DNA of 64,000 nt from Megalonaias nervosa (GCA_016617855.1 JAECUM010006770.1:48921-112920), one strand, 5' to 3'; counted from the first letter of the stretch, positions 1 through 11,779 are shown. Numbers and translations: made by a program. The notes: generated by a model from the sequence alone, not told the origin.

Positions 1-3000
1 AAAACAACACACAAACAGTACATCTTTACCTAAGGCCCTTCATGGTTGGATATAAAGTTACAATTTGGATATCCCAATTGTATTTGGTTTTCATTTGTTA
101 TTTGTATAAATGGAACAGGTTGTCCATTACAAGGTCCAAAGGTAATTAAAATGTACTTATAAGATTACAATTTCATAACTAAACAACATATTATATTATG
201 TACATATATGTTGTGGAGATAGTTTGTAGACAGCTGCTAGCCTAACTATGCAGTTTTATGTACTTGGATCTTCTTTCATATTTTCTTATCGTAATGTTCC
301 AATAACAGCTGATAAATTACAAAAAGGTACTACATGAATGAAAATAATTACATTTATTTTTTTTTCATTGAAAATTTGATTTGATTTGTGTTTCATAACC
401 TTTTGAAGATTTTATGGATTTGGTAAGATACTTTGTATAAAAAAAGAAGCAAGACTGGATCAATTTTTGAACTTCTCTTACATAATTTGATGATGTTATG
501 ACCTTGCTAGTCATAAAACTGTCTAGACCCTTACAATGTTGCTTCTCAGATTTTATTCATAAGATCAGAATTAGATTCAGACTTATAAAAATTAATGACC
601 CACTTGAATAAAGGAGATCAACTTCAAGTAAATACTTAATTCAAATTTCATGGTTTTGTTTCATGAAGTGTTTAGAAAATCAGTTGAATACTGAGGCCAT
701 GTTTTACAGCTGGGCAGTCATTCCAGGCCATAACCTAAAAAAAAATATCTTTACCATTGCTTTCTTTAAAATTAAAAGAAGTACAATTTTGACCATATAT
801 TCAAATCAAAAATTGGTATGACAGCAAGACCAGATAATAAAAAAACTTTGAATTAGCACCTCCTCAGGTTCTCTGGTTTCATCAAGGAGGTAGCATTCAG
901 GTTTGATGCTAGGGCACTTATCTGTTTCTAAAAGCAAATAATATTGGATATGCTGTCCGAAAGTATTGTCAAAAGAATGTAATTTTGCAAGATTTTTCAA
1001 TTATCAAATTTCTAGTTATTTTGCTTGTTCATGTCATTTCTGTTATGAATTCAACAGATCTGAGGATGAATGAATATTAGAACCGGAAGTATAGCTTTTA
1101 GAGTTTTATGATGGAAGTCTACTTACTGCCAAAATAATATACAATAAACACCCTAAAGTTGAATAAACCGTTTTCAAAACCCTCTGCCTTCATATGTTAT
1201 AGGTACTTTTATTTATGTAGAATTTATAAGTGTTTACATATTCGCATGTATGAGCATAACCTGCATTACTGGGTCATGGTTATGAGTCATGATAATATTT
1301 AGTAGGAAAAGAAGAAGATTTTAATGACATCTATTGTATCTCAATGACAACAGTTTTCTTGTGAAGCACAGACTTATCATGCCATTCATGGTAAAGTGAT
1401 ATTAATGTCACGTCTTACCCAAAAGGAAACTCTTGCAAAAGTTTATTTTCATGAACAAATGTTGAAAGATGTAATCTTTATTTGACAAAGAAAACTGGAC
1501 CCATGATTTTCATACCTTTGATGTAAAATAGTACTTCCAAGAAAGCTATTGGACCAAATTAAGGAAAACCTTGCTGAAACATCGAGTTCCTTTGCTCAAA
1601 AGTACATGCACCACCCCCAATGGTAGAATGAAGTTTTGATATAGAAAATTACACAAAAATGTTTTCTTGTGGCTGTTTTTTTTTTATCTTTTTTTTGGAG
1701 CTTTGCTAAAATAATGTGCAGTTCAGTTAGCTAATTATTATATTAATCTGTTGCAAGAACTTTCCGACCAGATGGGTGCTTTACTAGAATGTTATGAAGG
1801 ATTTCATCCTGTTAAATTTGAAAAGATGTTTCCCTTTTTAGGGTAAACAAACATTATGACATAGCATTACTGACAATCTCTTAGTGTGGATATCAGATAA
1901 CTTTATCTCTGTCATGTTATGAAACATTAAATCCTCCTATTTTTGCTACTGCAACAAATATGTTTGACTTCACAATAGCATTGTAAATTCCAACAGTATG
2001 CTGCTGCAAATTTGGATGATTAACCAATCAGAGAACCAATTTCCTTCACAGATTGACAAAAATGTAAATTACATGGATTGTCTATGCAAGACAAACTAAA
2101 GAGTATGAAGAAATACAGACAGTTCAGTATTTTCAAATTAAAGAACACATGGAACATACTGGATTCAAACGATCTGGATTACAACAGTGAAGCTTGTTGT
2201 TCTAACAGTACTTAATATTTTGGAGTTGTGTATGGTTATATAACATTACTCTGAAATTAATTATATAAAAATAATGATGCTTATAGATAGTTTCAACTAC
2301 ATTGTGAGCTTTCTCCCTTTGTATCTGCTCTCAGCCATATTTTGGGTCAAGAATTAATATTGTCCATAAATGGTAATGGTTGAAGTCTTCATTTTTTAAG
2401 TGTACTCGAAATAATTTTTTGACATCACTGTGAAATAGAGCAAAGTAAATTGTGGTTTTCAAAGGAAATGGGGGGGGAGGGGAATCACAAGGTTAAATTT
2501 CAGACAATAAACCATTAACTCAATTCTAATTGTATTGAAAATAACCCGTTTGGAAAAGTGCTAATCAGAACCTATAACATTTACAAGGACATTCATATGA
2601 AATATAGATGTTTTCATTAAACAGTTTAAAACATATTTGTAATTATCACACTAACATTGTGTTATTTATGTTAATATATTCATATCATATTTTTTGCATA
2701 TATGACACTCTATGTTTTCATATGGCATAAAAAAAAACACATCATAACATCATGCAAAACAAAAGGCAATTTGATATATTGCAAAGTCGTTTGACTACAC
2801 TATCACATCAGTAAAATAAAATAATAATTTTTCACAATGTGATGAATATAGTCTTATATTTCATAAATTGTACTTGAACAATTTTACTAATGGTTGTTTT
2901 CCCATGAATTAAGTCAATACATTCATTTTATCTTTATGTATTTCTTTGATGTAATAGAACAAATGACCATACAGATCCTTCAGTACATACACTACATATT

Positions 3001-4370
3001 GTAATGTTGGCCTTTTTATTGCATATTGATAGTGGATCTACATTGCTAATATCACTGTATATATCATGTACCTGTATGTTGTAAAGGTTTTGAGAGAAAT
3101 ATTTTCATATGAATAAATATAGCTTGCTTTAAATGGCATTACTTGTTAATTCTTTATGTTAAAATATTAGATACAGATATTTATATTTTACCTTGGTATA
3201 CTGATACATAGGTATGTGGCAAGCCATTTCATATAAATTAACAATCTTACTTGAGTGACAAAGAGTATCAGTTAAGCAATTAATAATTTAATGAAATTAA
3301 AATTCTGGTAAATTTTCTTTACATTTTAAAGTACATTTATAAATCACTTGAGAGAATTAGATTCTTTCAATTCACTTGCATGAAAAAGACAGTTTTATAG
3401 TAACAAAAAACTTATTTTCAGTTAAAATATGTCGAGTTATGTAAAATCATGATAGAATTTCTCAATTTCTGATTAAGTAACTGTTTTTAAGTGATTCTGC
3501 CACTAAGGTGAAATAAGTGTAAAATGAAGCATTGGATGAAAATCACCAATTTAGAAATGGAATAATAAGACCTATTATAAGTTAGTTAAGGATTGACTGT
3601 TCATTTTTCAAATTTGCTGAAGTAAGTACCATGGAAATAATGTGCAAACTGTATAATCCATGAAGCACAGCAAATTTTTTTTTGGGGGGGGGTTAAACTT
3701 CATTGAATTAAAAAAAATAAACATCTAATCTTCTTTATAGTTAAATTCAACAGCATAAATAGTCAATAATCAATAGTAAATAGTCAATAAAACTCTTAGT
3801 TTAATACTATTGTTTTATTTAATCATATTTTAAATTTCATAAGTGCAATAGTAGAGAACAGTGAAGATTCATGATATATATCTGCAGCCAATCAGAGAAA
3901 AGCATTGTTTTTAAAGTCACACCCACTTCTCAGTTGAAGACGAGGTCACCACTTCACTTAAAAAATCAAAATTCATTCATGCATGATAGAAATCATCATC
4001 CACAAAGACTGCTTCATTGTCTTAAGGCAAAACACGAGTTTGGTATTCATTTTTATCAATGTTTTGGACCATTCAAAATGATATTCGCACTGTACTGTCA
4101 TGTCTTCACATCGAGATATGAAAGATGTAAGCAAATGATGTTTATTAAGTCATTTAAAGTGTATTTCATTTTAAGTTAACACATGACAATATATACAAAC
4201 AACATACAACATACGAAAGTAGAAAAACAAATGAATTATTACACAAAATAACAATATGGAACATATAAACGGGTTTGCAAAAATAACCTTAAACACAAAA
4301 TGAGTTTACAATACTGTTTCCATCTAATTTAATGATGAATGGATAAATGTCAAATTTATTCTTTCAGGTG
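1..4370. other. AT-rich non-coding stretch
   Basis: I see no convincing gene, RNA or transposon here. The open frames are short, lysine/phenylalanine-rich and typical of chance frames in AT-rich DNA. There are short poly-A/T and poly-G runs (for example near 2470 and 3685). It could be intron or intergenic sequence. Confidence 0.5.
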
Positions 4371-4379
4371 GAAACAATG

Positions 4380-5560
4380 TCTTGAGAGCACTCTTGAAAA
4401 TGATCATGGTCTCTTTGTGTCTGAGATCACTATACACTTCATTCCATGTGGCTGGGCCTGATAAGCAACTGAATGTTGCCCATAGGACTTAGTTTTTACC
4501 TTGGGAATATCAAGAATACAAGTGTTGTATGATGAGGACAAGTTTCTAGCATGAGTATACACATGGGTGAGATCAGAGAAATGTTTAGGACCAGAGGCAG
4601 TCAATGAAATGTAACATACAGAAGAAGTTTTGTGTTTGATTTTACTGTGAACAGTTAGTCAAGATGTAGAATGGTATGGTTAGTTCTTTGTGCTCTAAGA
4701 ATGATCCTAACTGCAGTGTTTTGGACCTTTCAAAGTTTTTGCAAAGAAGCAGTGGCAGACCAGAAAGAAGAGTATTACACTAGGCAAGTCTAGAGAGTGC
4801 TAATGAACAGACAAGGATTGTTGTGGCATCACCTGTGAGAAGATTGCTGATATTTCTCAGCTCCAGGTATGCTGCACTAGATGTGTTCTAAGTATGCTGG
4901 TGCAGTGAGGGGTAGTTATATCAAATGTAATAGCTACATATCTAAGTAATTGTCTAAATTTAATTGGAGTGTCACTGCTGTTAATTGATTCTGGTAAATG
5001 TTGGGCTTGCAAAATTCGTTTATGAGGCAACATGCATGGCTTCAGTTTTATCATCATTCATTTGTAACTTATGACACCTCATCCAAGACTTAACATTAGA
5101 GACACATTTCTCTATGCTTTGGATGGTGGAAGCAACCTCATTAGGACAGCTAGATTTATAAAGCTAAGTGTTGTCAACATTCAAGTGGTGGGACACAGGA
5201 TGGCAATTTATAACACTTGATAGGGGTTGTATGTATAGAATAAACAGAATTGGTCCTAGAACAGAACCATATGGGACATTATATCAAAGATTATCTGTTC
5301 TGGAATGTTAACCATTTACTGAAACAATTTGGGTTTTTTTTGGTTAGGTATGACATAACCATGATAAAGCAGTACTGTGAATGCCAAAGGTAGGCCACAG
5401 GTGGTGAAATAAGATATCCAGGTCAATTGTATGAAAGGCTGAAAATAAATCAAAAAGTGTGAGAACTGAAATCTTACCATCATCCAAAGCAGAGAGAAGG
5501 TGATTAACAACCTTTCAGAGGGCAGTCTAGCTGTTGAGAGGATTGAGCAGAATGTCTGCC
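4380..5560 (-). mobile_element. LINE (L2/CR1/Jockey-like) reverse transcriptase fragment
   Basis: Read on the minus strand, broken frames give the ordered blocks of a non-LTR retrotransposon reverse transcriptase. Near 5500-5400 there is a LTLFDLFSAFHTIDLDIL block (motif A, normally LTLLDLSAAFDTIDH). Near 5280-5220 there is a GSVLGPILFILY block (motif B). Near 5190 a decayed motif C reads DNT-stop-LY where YADDTQLY is usual. The thumb follows with NDDKTEAMHVA, RVQNTAVRI and PKVKTKSYGQ (4640-4480). Stops and frameshifts are frequent, so this is an inactive 5'-truncated copy. The order of motifs makes the family call firm; the clade is not certain. Confidence 0.82.
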
Positions 5561-5684
5561 AAGCGGTTTAAATGCCCTGCATACTGATTAGGTAAGATCC
5601 TACTCACATAGCAGCTATAGCATGACTTCAAAGCATACAAATCCTCTATGTGTATAAATATCTCTTTTTAAAAGTGCTAACGAG

Positions 5685-5685
<1 letters not shown>

Positions 5686-5745
<60 letters not shown>
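5686..5745. repeat. (TA)n microsatellite
   Basis: About 60 bp of uninterrupted TA dinucleotide. Confidence 0.97.
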
Positions 5746-5748
<3 letters not shown>

Positions 5749-5780
5749 GAGTATAAACAGAAGTAAAGGAATACACCACA

Positions 5781-7346
5781 CCCTCGATAACTCGCGCCCT
5801 GATAACTCACGAACCCGCTTATAACGCGGGGTCAGGCGTGGATCCCAATTTTTAAACCAGAAAATACCAAAAAACTGATCTCAATTGGTTGAACTTGAAG
5901 AAAATCGCGATCGAAATTGGTAACAGAAACTTGATATACCGCTCGTTTTATCGTCGAAAAAGGTAGATAGGACCTGGAAATTTTTAATCAACATTATGAA
6001 ATAATGACTTTTAATAAGAAGTCATATAATTTGTTACATTTTCTTTTCAAACGACATTCTTAGTAAACCACAATTAACAATATTCAAGGACATTTCGATC
6101 AATGAAAATGTCACTTACGCCATGTGGAGGCAGTACTTTAATAAATAAATACCAATTAAATAAATTTTTTATCAATTGAAATTTGTGTTCTAGTTCTATC
6201 TATCAGTTCCTTTTAAGTGTAATTATCATAAATGCAATGTGTCCTCTTGTAATTAAATGTAAAATGTGTCAATCTACTCTAACAGCTATGTCCGCGAGCG
6301 TTTCGCTGAGAACCTAATTAAGTGCCCACTCTGTTTTAATATCGGACTAGTGGAAGCATCTGTTGTATTGTTGCACTAAATAAAAAGAGGGCCTCCTTTT
6401 CTATTATCACGGTAATTACGTCTTCTGAATCAAATAAAGCAAGTGGAATTGAAACTAAAGTCAAAAGGAATACAAATCCTACATGCTTAAGAACCAGCGG
6501 CACCGGTCGTATGTCGGGTAACTCATTTCAGTTGATCAATTGAACACTGTGATACATTTTATTGTGTACATATCTAATTAAACTACCTTAAAAATTACCT
6601 ACTCAATCATAAATGTGATTAAAGATAGCAAGGCAGCCAAGCGAAATGAGTACTTCGTAAAATAATGAGCTTTGTTTCACCGATACGGACCATTGAGGGA
6701 AAAACGAGTTTCAGAGATTTCTTGAATTCGCACGTAGCGATATCTTCAAGCATGATAAGAAGTTTCACTATTACTTTTGCAATGAAATCACGGCATGGAT
6801 ATTTAACTAATTGAAAAATACAAAAATAGAGTTTCGACGTAGATGATTGTCTGATGAAATAAATGTTACGTGTTTTTGATAAAAAGGAATCTTGTTGGTA
6901 GTGTATCAACAGTTAGTCTGGTCCCCTGCTCTGTAGACTCCTAGTTTCGTGAAATACTATTATACAACAGTCCGGGAACCAAACTAATCAACAAAACAAA
7001 AAGCCGTGACGTAATACACGAATGTTCTCGCATACCGTGTTTGGTTGATGAAACCAGTTGCAATTATGTTATCGATCTTGCAGATGTTGGACATTTTGAA
7101 AATAAATGTGTTTATAGATGATAACGAACAACTTCATCAGAAAAAGCGCTTTATTAATGCTTTTTCTCGACTCGATTATAAAACGAGGATTCAGTCATTA
7201 AACAGCCCAGTTCCCCCTCCCCCGAACCCCAACCAGGCGGTGTTCTGGATGTCTAGCGGGTTTTTTGGAGGTCTCTCGGTAACTCACGCCCTCGCTTATA
7301 GTGTGGTCTGTGTTTTTGGACCCCAATGTGCGCGAGTTATCGAGGG
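5781..7346. mobile_element. DNA transposon-like element with 16-bp terminal inverted repeats (pogo/Tigger-like)
   Basis: The left end reads CCCTCGATAACTCGCG (5781-5796) and the right end carries its exact reverse complement (7331-7346). Inside both ends similar GATAACTC/GTAACTC and GCTTATA blocks recur, as in pogo/Tigger termini. The 1.57-kb interior has no transposase that I recognise; its open frames are short and look like chance, so it is non-autonomous or decayed. I do not see a clean TA target duplication at the edges, which leaves the superfamily open. Confidence 0.6.
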
Positions 7347-7375
7347 AGAGATGTATAAGGTTTCTAGCTCAGAGA

Positions 7376-7436
7376 CCCCCTTCCCCCTCCAAAACCCTTC
7401 TATGTTGACATTTTCTTCAGCTCCGATGATGACTTT
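7376..7436 (+). repeat. ~61-bp direct repeat, copy 1
   Basis: A near-identical copy lies at 7926-7986, both in the same orientation. A shared downstream block (TTTTTCTGACAAAATA, then a GGTCTCTGA-like string) shows that the duplicated unit is longer but diverged. Origin unknown. Confidence 0.85.
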
Positions 7437-7689
7437 CATATGATAAGGTTTTTCTGACAAAATATGTTTTGTCGGGGTAAGGGGGTCTCTGATCTAGAAA
7501 CACTTAAATTCCTTTACTACTATAATCAATTTATTTATCAATGTTAGATAAAATTATATTAGAGATTGGAAATATTATATAATGTGGGGTTTGAGAGAAC
7601 GTCAATAAGAAATGTTGGATTTGATCTAACTAACAGAATTTTTTTAAAGATTTAATTCCATTAAATCAGCTCCGAGATATACTGGTATA

Positions 7690-7901
7690 AAACCTAATAA
7701 GCGATTGTATTAAAAAAGTTAGTTATCATTTATCGAGCAAGTACGGATCAGTATGGTTGTTTGCTGATGAAGACGATGAGCAAATAATAGGATGGACAAC
7801 TGATCCAATGTTATTTATTGATAATGTGGTTGATGTACTTTTTGATAACGATATTTCTAACTCACATAAATCTACTAATAAAAATAAACATCAGCAATGA
7901 T
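7690..7901 (+). other. Possible coding remnant, acidic, unrecognised
   Basis: A frame without an ATG stays open for about 66 codons and ends in TGA at about 7900. It reads as a plausible protein, with acidic residues, tryptophans (SVWLFADEDDEQIIGWTTD) and an N/K-rich tail. It lies between the two 61-bp repeats and just outside the truncated Polinton polymerase, so it may be a displaced piece of that element. I do not recognise it. Confidence 0.25.
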
Positions 7902-7925
7902 GGTCGGTCTACCATTCCACAGGAT

Positions 7926-7986
7926 ACCCCTTCCCTCTCCAAAACCCTTCTATGTTGACATTTTCTTCAGCTCCGATGATGACTTT
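7926..7986 (+). repeat. ~61-bp direct repeat, copy 2
   Basis: This is the second copy of the sequence at 7376-7436, with a few substitutions in the C-rich start. Confidence 0.85.
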
Positions 7987-9374
7987 TACATGACAAAATA
8001 AGAGGGTTTCTGATCTAGAAACGACTTTAACATGATAAAACTTTTTCTGACAAAATAAAGAGGTCTCTGAGATATACTATTATACAACAATGTTTTATGG
8101 TACTTGTTAACTCTCATTGCACTCTCCTCCCTTCCTTCCCTTCCCATCCACCTCCACCCTAACCCCGACAGGAATAAAATCTGGCGCAAGAAATTTCAAA
8201 TTACAATTGTTATGTGCTGCTCCATGATATTGGCCGGTTAGATGACAGTGATCGCGCATTTTATTGTCTGGCATAGGTTTCTCGCAGATGTGACAATTAA
8301 TTGCCTCGGAAAAATTAAGTTGTTGCTTGGGTGTTATTTTTATTGAAGCTGTTTTAGATAATCTGTTGAAAATTTTATTAACACCATCTATTAAATTTTT
8401 TAGTAACCACACAGCAGGATTTTTACCCCTATACAATTTTATTGGCCTTGAAAAATTATCATTAACGAAACAAACTACTTTAAAAGCTGCTCCACATGGA
8501 ACATGTTGTTGTATTTTTCTGGTGCTTGATTTATTTGGATCATTTTCTGCGCCTGCCACATGAACAAGTAAACACTCGAAGTCAGCATAAATAACAAAAG
8601 GAATACCTAGTTTATGATTATAATTTTTAAATTTTAAAACTTTTTCTTTCTCTGTTGGCATTGTCATTTTTTGAACATTAACACAGTATTTAACATGCTC
8701 TTGCAGTTTTTCATCTTTAGAAAAACCTTGTAAACAACAATAACAGAAATATTTCTTATTTTTATCATTTTATATTGTCTACCAACGTTGCAGTTAAAGT
8801 TTTTTTTACCAAACGTAATGTCCTTTATGAAACAGCAAGTTTATTGTGTTTTGTGTAGCTTTTTCTGAGATGTATCTGGGATGAACATTTTCACGCTCGT
8901 CAAGACCAAACACATTAACTGAAATATTATTTTGCTTTTCAAACTTTGGTATTTGATTTTTTGCAACTGGAAAGTTAATGCCATTAAAATTTAATTTTGA
9001 TACGTGACTAATATACTTGTCGACGCGATCAGCATTTTTTTTCTGTTGGAAACATCGCAGAGAGAATAGCCCACTGAAAACATTTGTTATCAGAGTTTTT
9101 TTACATTTATGCAACATTTTTTTGTTTTTAATCTTTTGAGGCGGGTCAACGTAAGAGTTACCGCGAAATACGTTATATCTTGCTGTGTGAAATAAAACTT
9201 CCTCCACCGCCTCAAATTTCCAACCTGATCCTGATGCAGTAAATTCCTCCAATTTTTTTATTTATTTCCTGATGTATTTCATCCGCAACTGAGGAAATAT
9301 TTGTTCCAGCTAATATTTTTCGTGATCTAGCTGTTAAATATGGTTCGGCAATCTCTGTATTTTTTTGAGGTGCA

Positions 9375-9526
9375 TGTAACTTTGATAAAATAACATGATA
9401 CTGTACTATTAGTTTGATACTTTTATGTAATGCAAGTTCTCCCGTTACAGTCGAATGTAGATGATGAAACAAATTTGTAGAGTTAAAATTTGCTAAAACA
9501 CCTTGGCCGTCAAATTTATAACTGTT
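9375..9526. repeat. 152-bp direct repeat flanking SINE, copy 1
   Basis: By eye it is identical over 152 bp to 9861-10012. Both copies are pieces of the polymerase coding sequence, and a single SINE lies between them. Confidence 0.95.
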
Positions 9527-9533
9527 GATAAAA

Positions 9534-9860
9534 ACCGCTCCGGTGGCCTAGTGGTTAGAGCGTCCGCCTCGGATGCGGGAGGTCGTGGGTTCGATCCCCG
9601 GTCGAGTCATACCAAAGACTTACAAAAAATGGTACTAACAGCTGCCTCGCTTGGCGCTCAGCATTAAGAGGTTAGTGTTAGGACTGGTCGGCCTGGTGTC
9701 AGGATAATGTGACTGGGTGGGACATCATGCTACATGTCTGCGGCATGATGCCCCAGTGCTAGACATCACTATAAACTGCCACACTGCAGACATCGTAGCG
9801 ATATGACTGAAAAATTGTTAAAGCTACGTTAAAAATCATAATCACATCACATCACATCAC
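9534..9860 (+). mobile_element. tRNA-derived SINE (family A), inserted in polymerase pseudogene
   Basis: The head is tRNA-like, with an A box (TGGCCTAGTGG) and a B box (GGGTTCGATCC) spaced as in a pol III promoter. A ~200-bp body and a tail (GACTGAAAAATTGTTAAAG, then ATCAC repeats) follow. Two further copies lie at 25285-25594 (minus) and 26471-26676 (plus). The copy is full length compared with the minus copy. Confidence 0.9.
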
Positions 9861-10012
9861 TGTAACTTTGATAAAATAACATGATACTGTACTATTAGTT
9901 TGATACTTTTATGTAATGCAAGTTCTCCCGTTACAGTCGAATGTAGATGATGAAACAAATTTGTAGAGTTAAAATTTGCTAAAACACCTTGGCCGTCAAA
10001 TTTATAACTGTT
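9861..10012. repeat. 152-bp direct repeat flanking SINE, copy 2
   Basis: This is the second identical copy of 9375-9526. It abuts the ATCAC tail of the SINE directly. Confidence 0.95.
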
Positions 10013-10165
10013 ATCGTAACCGATAAACGCGGTAGCTATTTTGTAGGTTCTCCTACAAGGCTTTTTTGGCTATATCTCGCAATTTCAGCATTGTTATATA
10101 ACATTTTATATATTTAATTGATATTGCTAGTTGAAAAATCAGTTAGAGATAAAAAATTGTTTAAG

Positions 10166-10173
10166 GTATAATG
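10166..10173 (+). promoter_or_regulatory. GTATAATG start-proximal motif
   Basis: The start codon of the HNH gene is the ATG of GTATAATG. The same octamer overlaps the starts at 36042 and 37990 in element 2. A promoter or leaderless-start role is inferred only from recurrence. Confidence 0.4.
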
Positions 10174-11001
10174 ACACAAAATTTAAGTTACATAAGACTG
10201 ACGGCAGGGGAACAGGAAGAATATCATGTTCATCCCAAGTACAACTTGTATGCGGGAAATATGTTAGGCTCAGTGATTCGCGTGAAGTATGGAAAACCGT
10301 TTGGTAAATCAACACCTGGTCCAGCTGGTCATAAGATTAGCGTAAAATCGGAAGGAGATACAGAGAGAGTTGAAATGTTTAGAAAAGATTTTATTTATAC
10401 ATTATTTTGCGATGAAATTTCAGAAGGACAACTAGTTTATAGAGTAAATAACTCGATTAACGATGATAATATTGAAAATTTGTCTTTGCAAGATGAATTT
10501 CAGCCGCATCCCGTGTTTGATCTCTACGAGGCAAATGACAATGGAATTATTCGAAATATCCAAAAGAAAAAAGTTGTTCGTTTTATGAACAACAGCGGTT
10601 ATCTTAGAATAAATGTCAGAGGAACACAAGCAGATCAAGTTGGTTATTATAGCCACAGATTTGTTTACGAACCTTTTAATGGACCTATACCCGATGGTTT
10701 AGTGATAGACCACGCCAACGGTGTTAAAACAGATAATCATCTAGAAAACCTCGAACTTGTCACGCCGAAAGAAAATAGCAGACGAGGAAACACAGGTAAT
10801 TATAATAATTTTTGTAAAGTTAAACCCATTGTTTCATTTAATCTTGAAACAGATGAGGAACTAAAATTTCCTTCAATAACAGCTGCGGCAAGATATTTTA
10901 AGATAAATTCAGCAACAGTCAAGAGAGTTGCAGATGGAATAAGAAATACAGCCACATCACAATCGACATTTTACAGAATCATCTTCAAATACGACAATTA
11001 A
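10171..11001 (+). CDS. HNH homing-type endonuclease with NUMOD-like C-terminus (element 1)
   Basis: An intact 276-residue frame starting at an ATG in GTATAATG context. Residues ~113-205 form an HNH_3-type nuclease: H162 (SHRF), the D180-H181 pair in VIDHANG, N189 and N193, ending NLELVTPKEN. Residues ~217-276 look like a NUMOD1 DNA-binding segment (PSITAAARYFKINSATVKRV). Residues ~20-110 align with the same HNH module (HPKYNLY versus HPVFDLY; IENLSLQ versus LENLELV) but have RVNN where DHAN is expected, so this looks like an internal duplication whose first copy lost its metal-binding histidine. The family cuts specific DNA sites and usually spreads its own gene. It lies between polymerase and integrase remnants of a dead Polinton, yet is itself open. 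Family assignment is strong; activity is unknown. Confidence 0.85.
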   Translation: MTQNLSYIRLTAGEQEEYHVHPKYNLYAGNMLGSVIRVKYGKPFGKSTPGPAGHKISVKSEGDTERVEMFRKDFIYTLFCDEISEGQLVYRVNNSINDDNIENLSLQDEFQPHPVFDLYEANDNGIIRNIQKKKVVRFMNNSGYLRINVRGTQADQVGYYSHRFVYEPFNGPIPDGLVIDHANGVKTDNHLENLELVTPKENSRRGNTGNYNNFCKVKPIVSFNLETDEELKFPSITAAARYFKINSATVKRVADGIRNTATSQSTFYRIIFKYDN

Positions 11002-11284
11002 TTATATTTTCCAGCTCGTTTCTAGTTAGGTAATTGTGATCAAATATTAAAACATCATCTTTGTTAAATTTTAGCGTCATTACTGCGCTATCATTAAGTT
11101 TATTTTTTTCTGCCGCTCTTAGCAGAATTTTATTAGAATCACCTTCCATCACATTAACGTTGACAGAATAAGAACTATATCCCGACAAACATTTTCGCAC
11201 TGCTTCGACGAATTCTCTGTAATTTAATATATCAACTTTTTGATGATATTTTATCTCGTTAGCAATCTTATTATTGTAAATTAG
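10985..11284 (-). CDS. Hypothetical protein of element 1 (no clear ATG)
   Basis: A minus-strand frame stays open from about 11284 to a stop at 10985 and overlaps the last 17 bp of the HNH gene tail to tail. The upstream part has no ATG; the first in-frame ATG lies well inside (VMEGDSN). The C-terminal run FNKDDVLIFDHNYLTRNELE is reminiscent of small uncharacterised proteins found next to Polinton polymerases, but I cannot name it. It may be a decayed gene. Confidence 0.4.
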   Translation of the reverse strand, partial: LIYNNKIANEIKYHQKVDILNYREFVEAVRKCLSGYSSYSVNVNVMEGDSNKILLRAAEKNKLNDSAVMTLKFNKDDVLIFDHNYLTRNELENIINCRI

Positions 11285-11303
11285 ATAAAAAATATATTAT
11301 AAT

Positions 11304-11561
11304 ATGGACTTGATGAAACGACTTGCTGATATAATCGCGGACGATAATTTTACACCGCAATATAATCGCGGAGGAGATGTTATAGTCGCAGATAAACACA
11401 ACTCTGTTGGTTATACAGAAGACGATATTCTATTTAACAACGACGAAGAACAAGAAGAAATTGTTGGCATGGTTGATAAAAAAAATTACCGCAGACCAAC
11501 AACTGGACGATATGATGTTAAATATCATATCACAAAGAAAATCTCGAAATTTAATTTTTAA
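11304..11561 (+). CDS. Small acidic hypothetical protein (element 1)
   Basis: An ATG-started frame of 85 residues with an acidic middle (residues ~37-52: YTEDDILFNNDEEQEE) and a basic tail (YHITKKISKF). The ATG follows a TATATTATAATATG stretch. It is divergent from the minus-strand frame upstream, about 20 bp away. I do not recognise it. Its position inside the Polinton remnant suggests an accessory gene or an exon-like remnant. The ~200 bp after it hold nothing I can name. Confidence 0.4.
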   Translation: MDLMKRLADIIADDNFTPQYNRGGDVIVADKHNSVGYTEDDILFNNDEEQEEIVGMVDKKNYRRPTTGRYDVKYHITKKISKFNF

Positions 11562-11779
11562 GTAGATGAAAATCAGTCTCTTTGGCAGCTGATAAAACCC
11601 TCTCTAAACATTAAAATTCCAGACCGACAGAAAAATATAAAATTCGACTTTATATTTGTCAAGATTTTTAACCTAATGATGATCTCTGACGATCGCAGAC
11701 AATATCTAATATCGTATGTAAACCTATAAAATATAAATCTGTTAAACGTAAGTACAAGGAAATTTATAACAATATTATT

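Larger units (their letters stand above)
8165..10070 (-). pseudogene. Polinton element 1: N-terminal part of protein-primed family-B DNA polymerase (broken)
   Basis: The minus-strand frames encode the N-terminal half of a Polinton/adintovirus-type DNA polymerase, the enzyme that would copy the element from a protein primer. Order of blocks: GSGWKFEAV (~9225), FPVAKNQIPKFEKQNNISVN (~8960), a CYCCLQGF/H..C zinc block (~8740), exonuclease motif I as PFVIYADFECL (~8595), then the endonuclease-VII-like finger CHICEKP...RDHCHLTGQYHGAAHNNCNL (~8290-8200). The frame ends just after an FIPV block at ~8165, so the rest of the exonuclease and all polymerase motifs are missing. There is a frameshift near 9240 and another near 8790. 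A SINE plus a 152-bp duplication split the 5' part. No ATG is evident at the 5' end. The polymerase family assignment is firm; the gene is dead. Confidence 0.88.

Noticed and set aside
3871..4179. 102-residue plus-strand frame
   Set aside because: No recognisable domain, chance-like composition and no conserved context.
9541..9610. Functional tRNA gene
   Set aside because: The A and B boxes are tRNA-like, but the sequence continues into a shared SINE body and tail found at three places.
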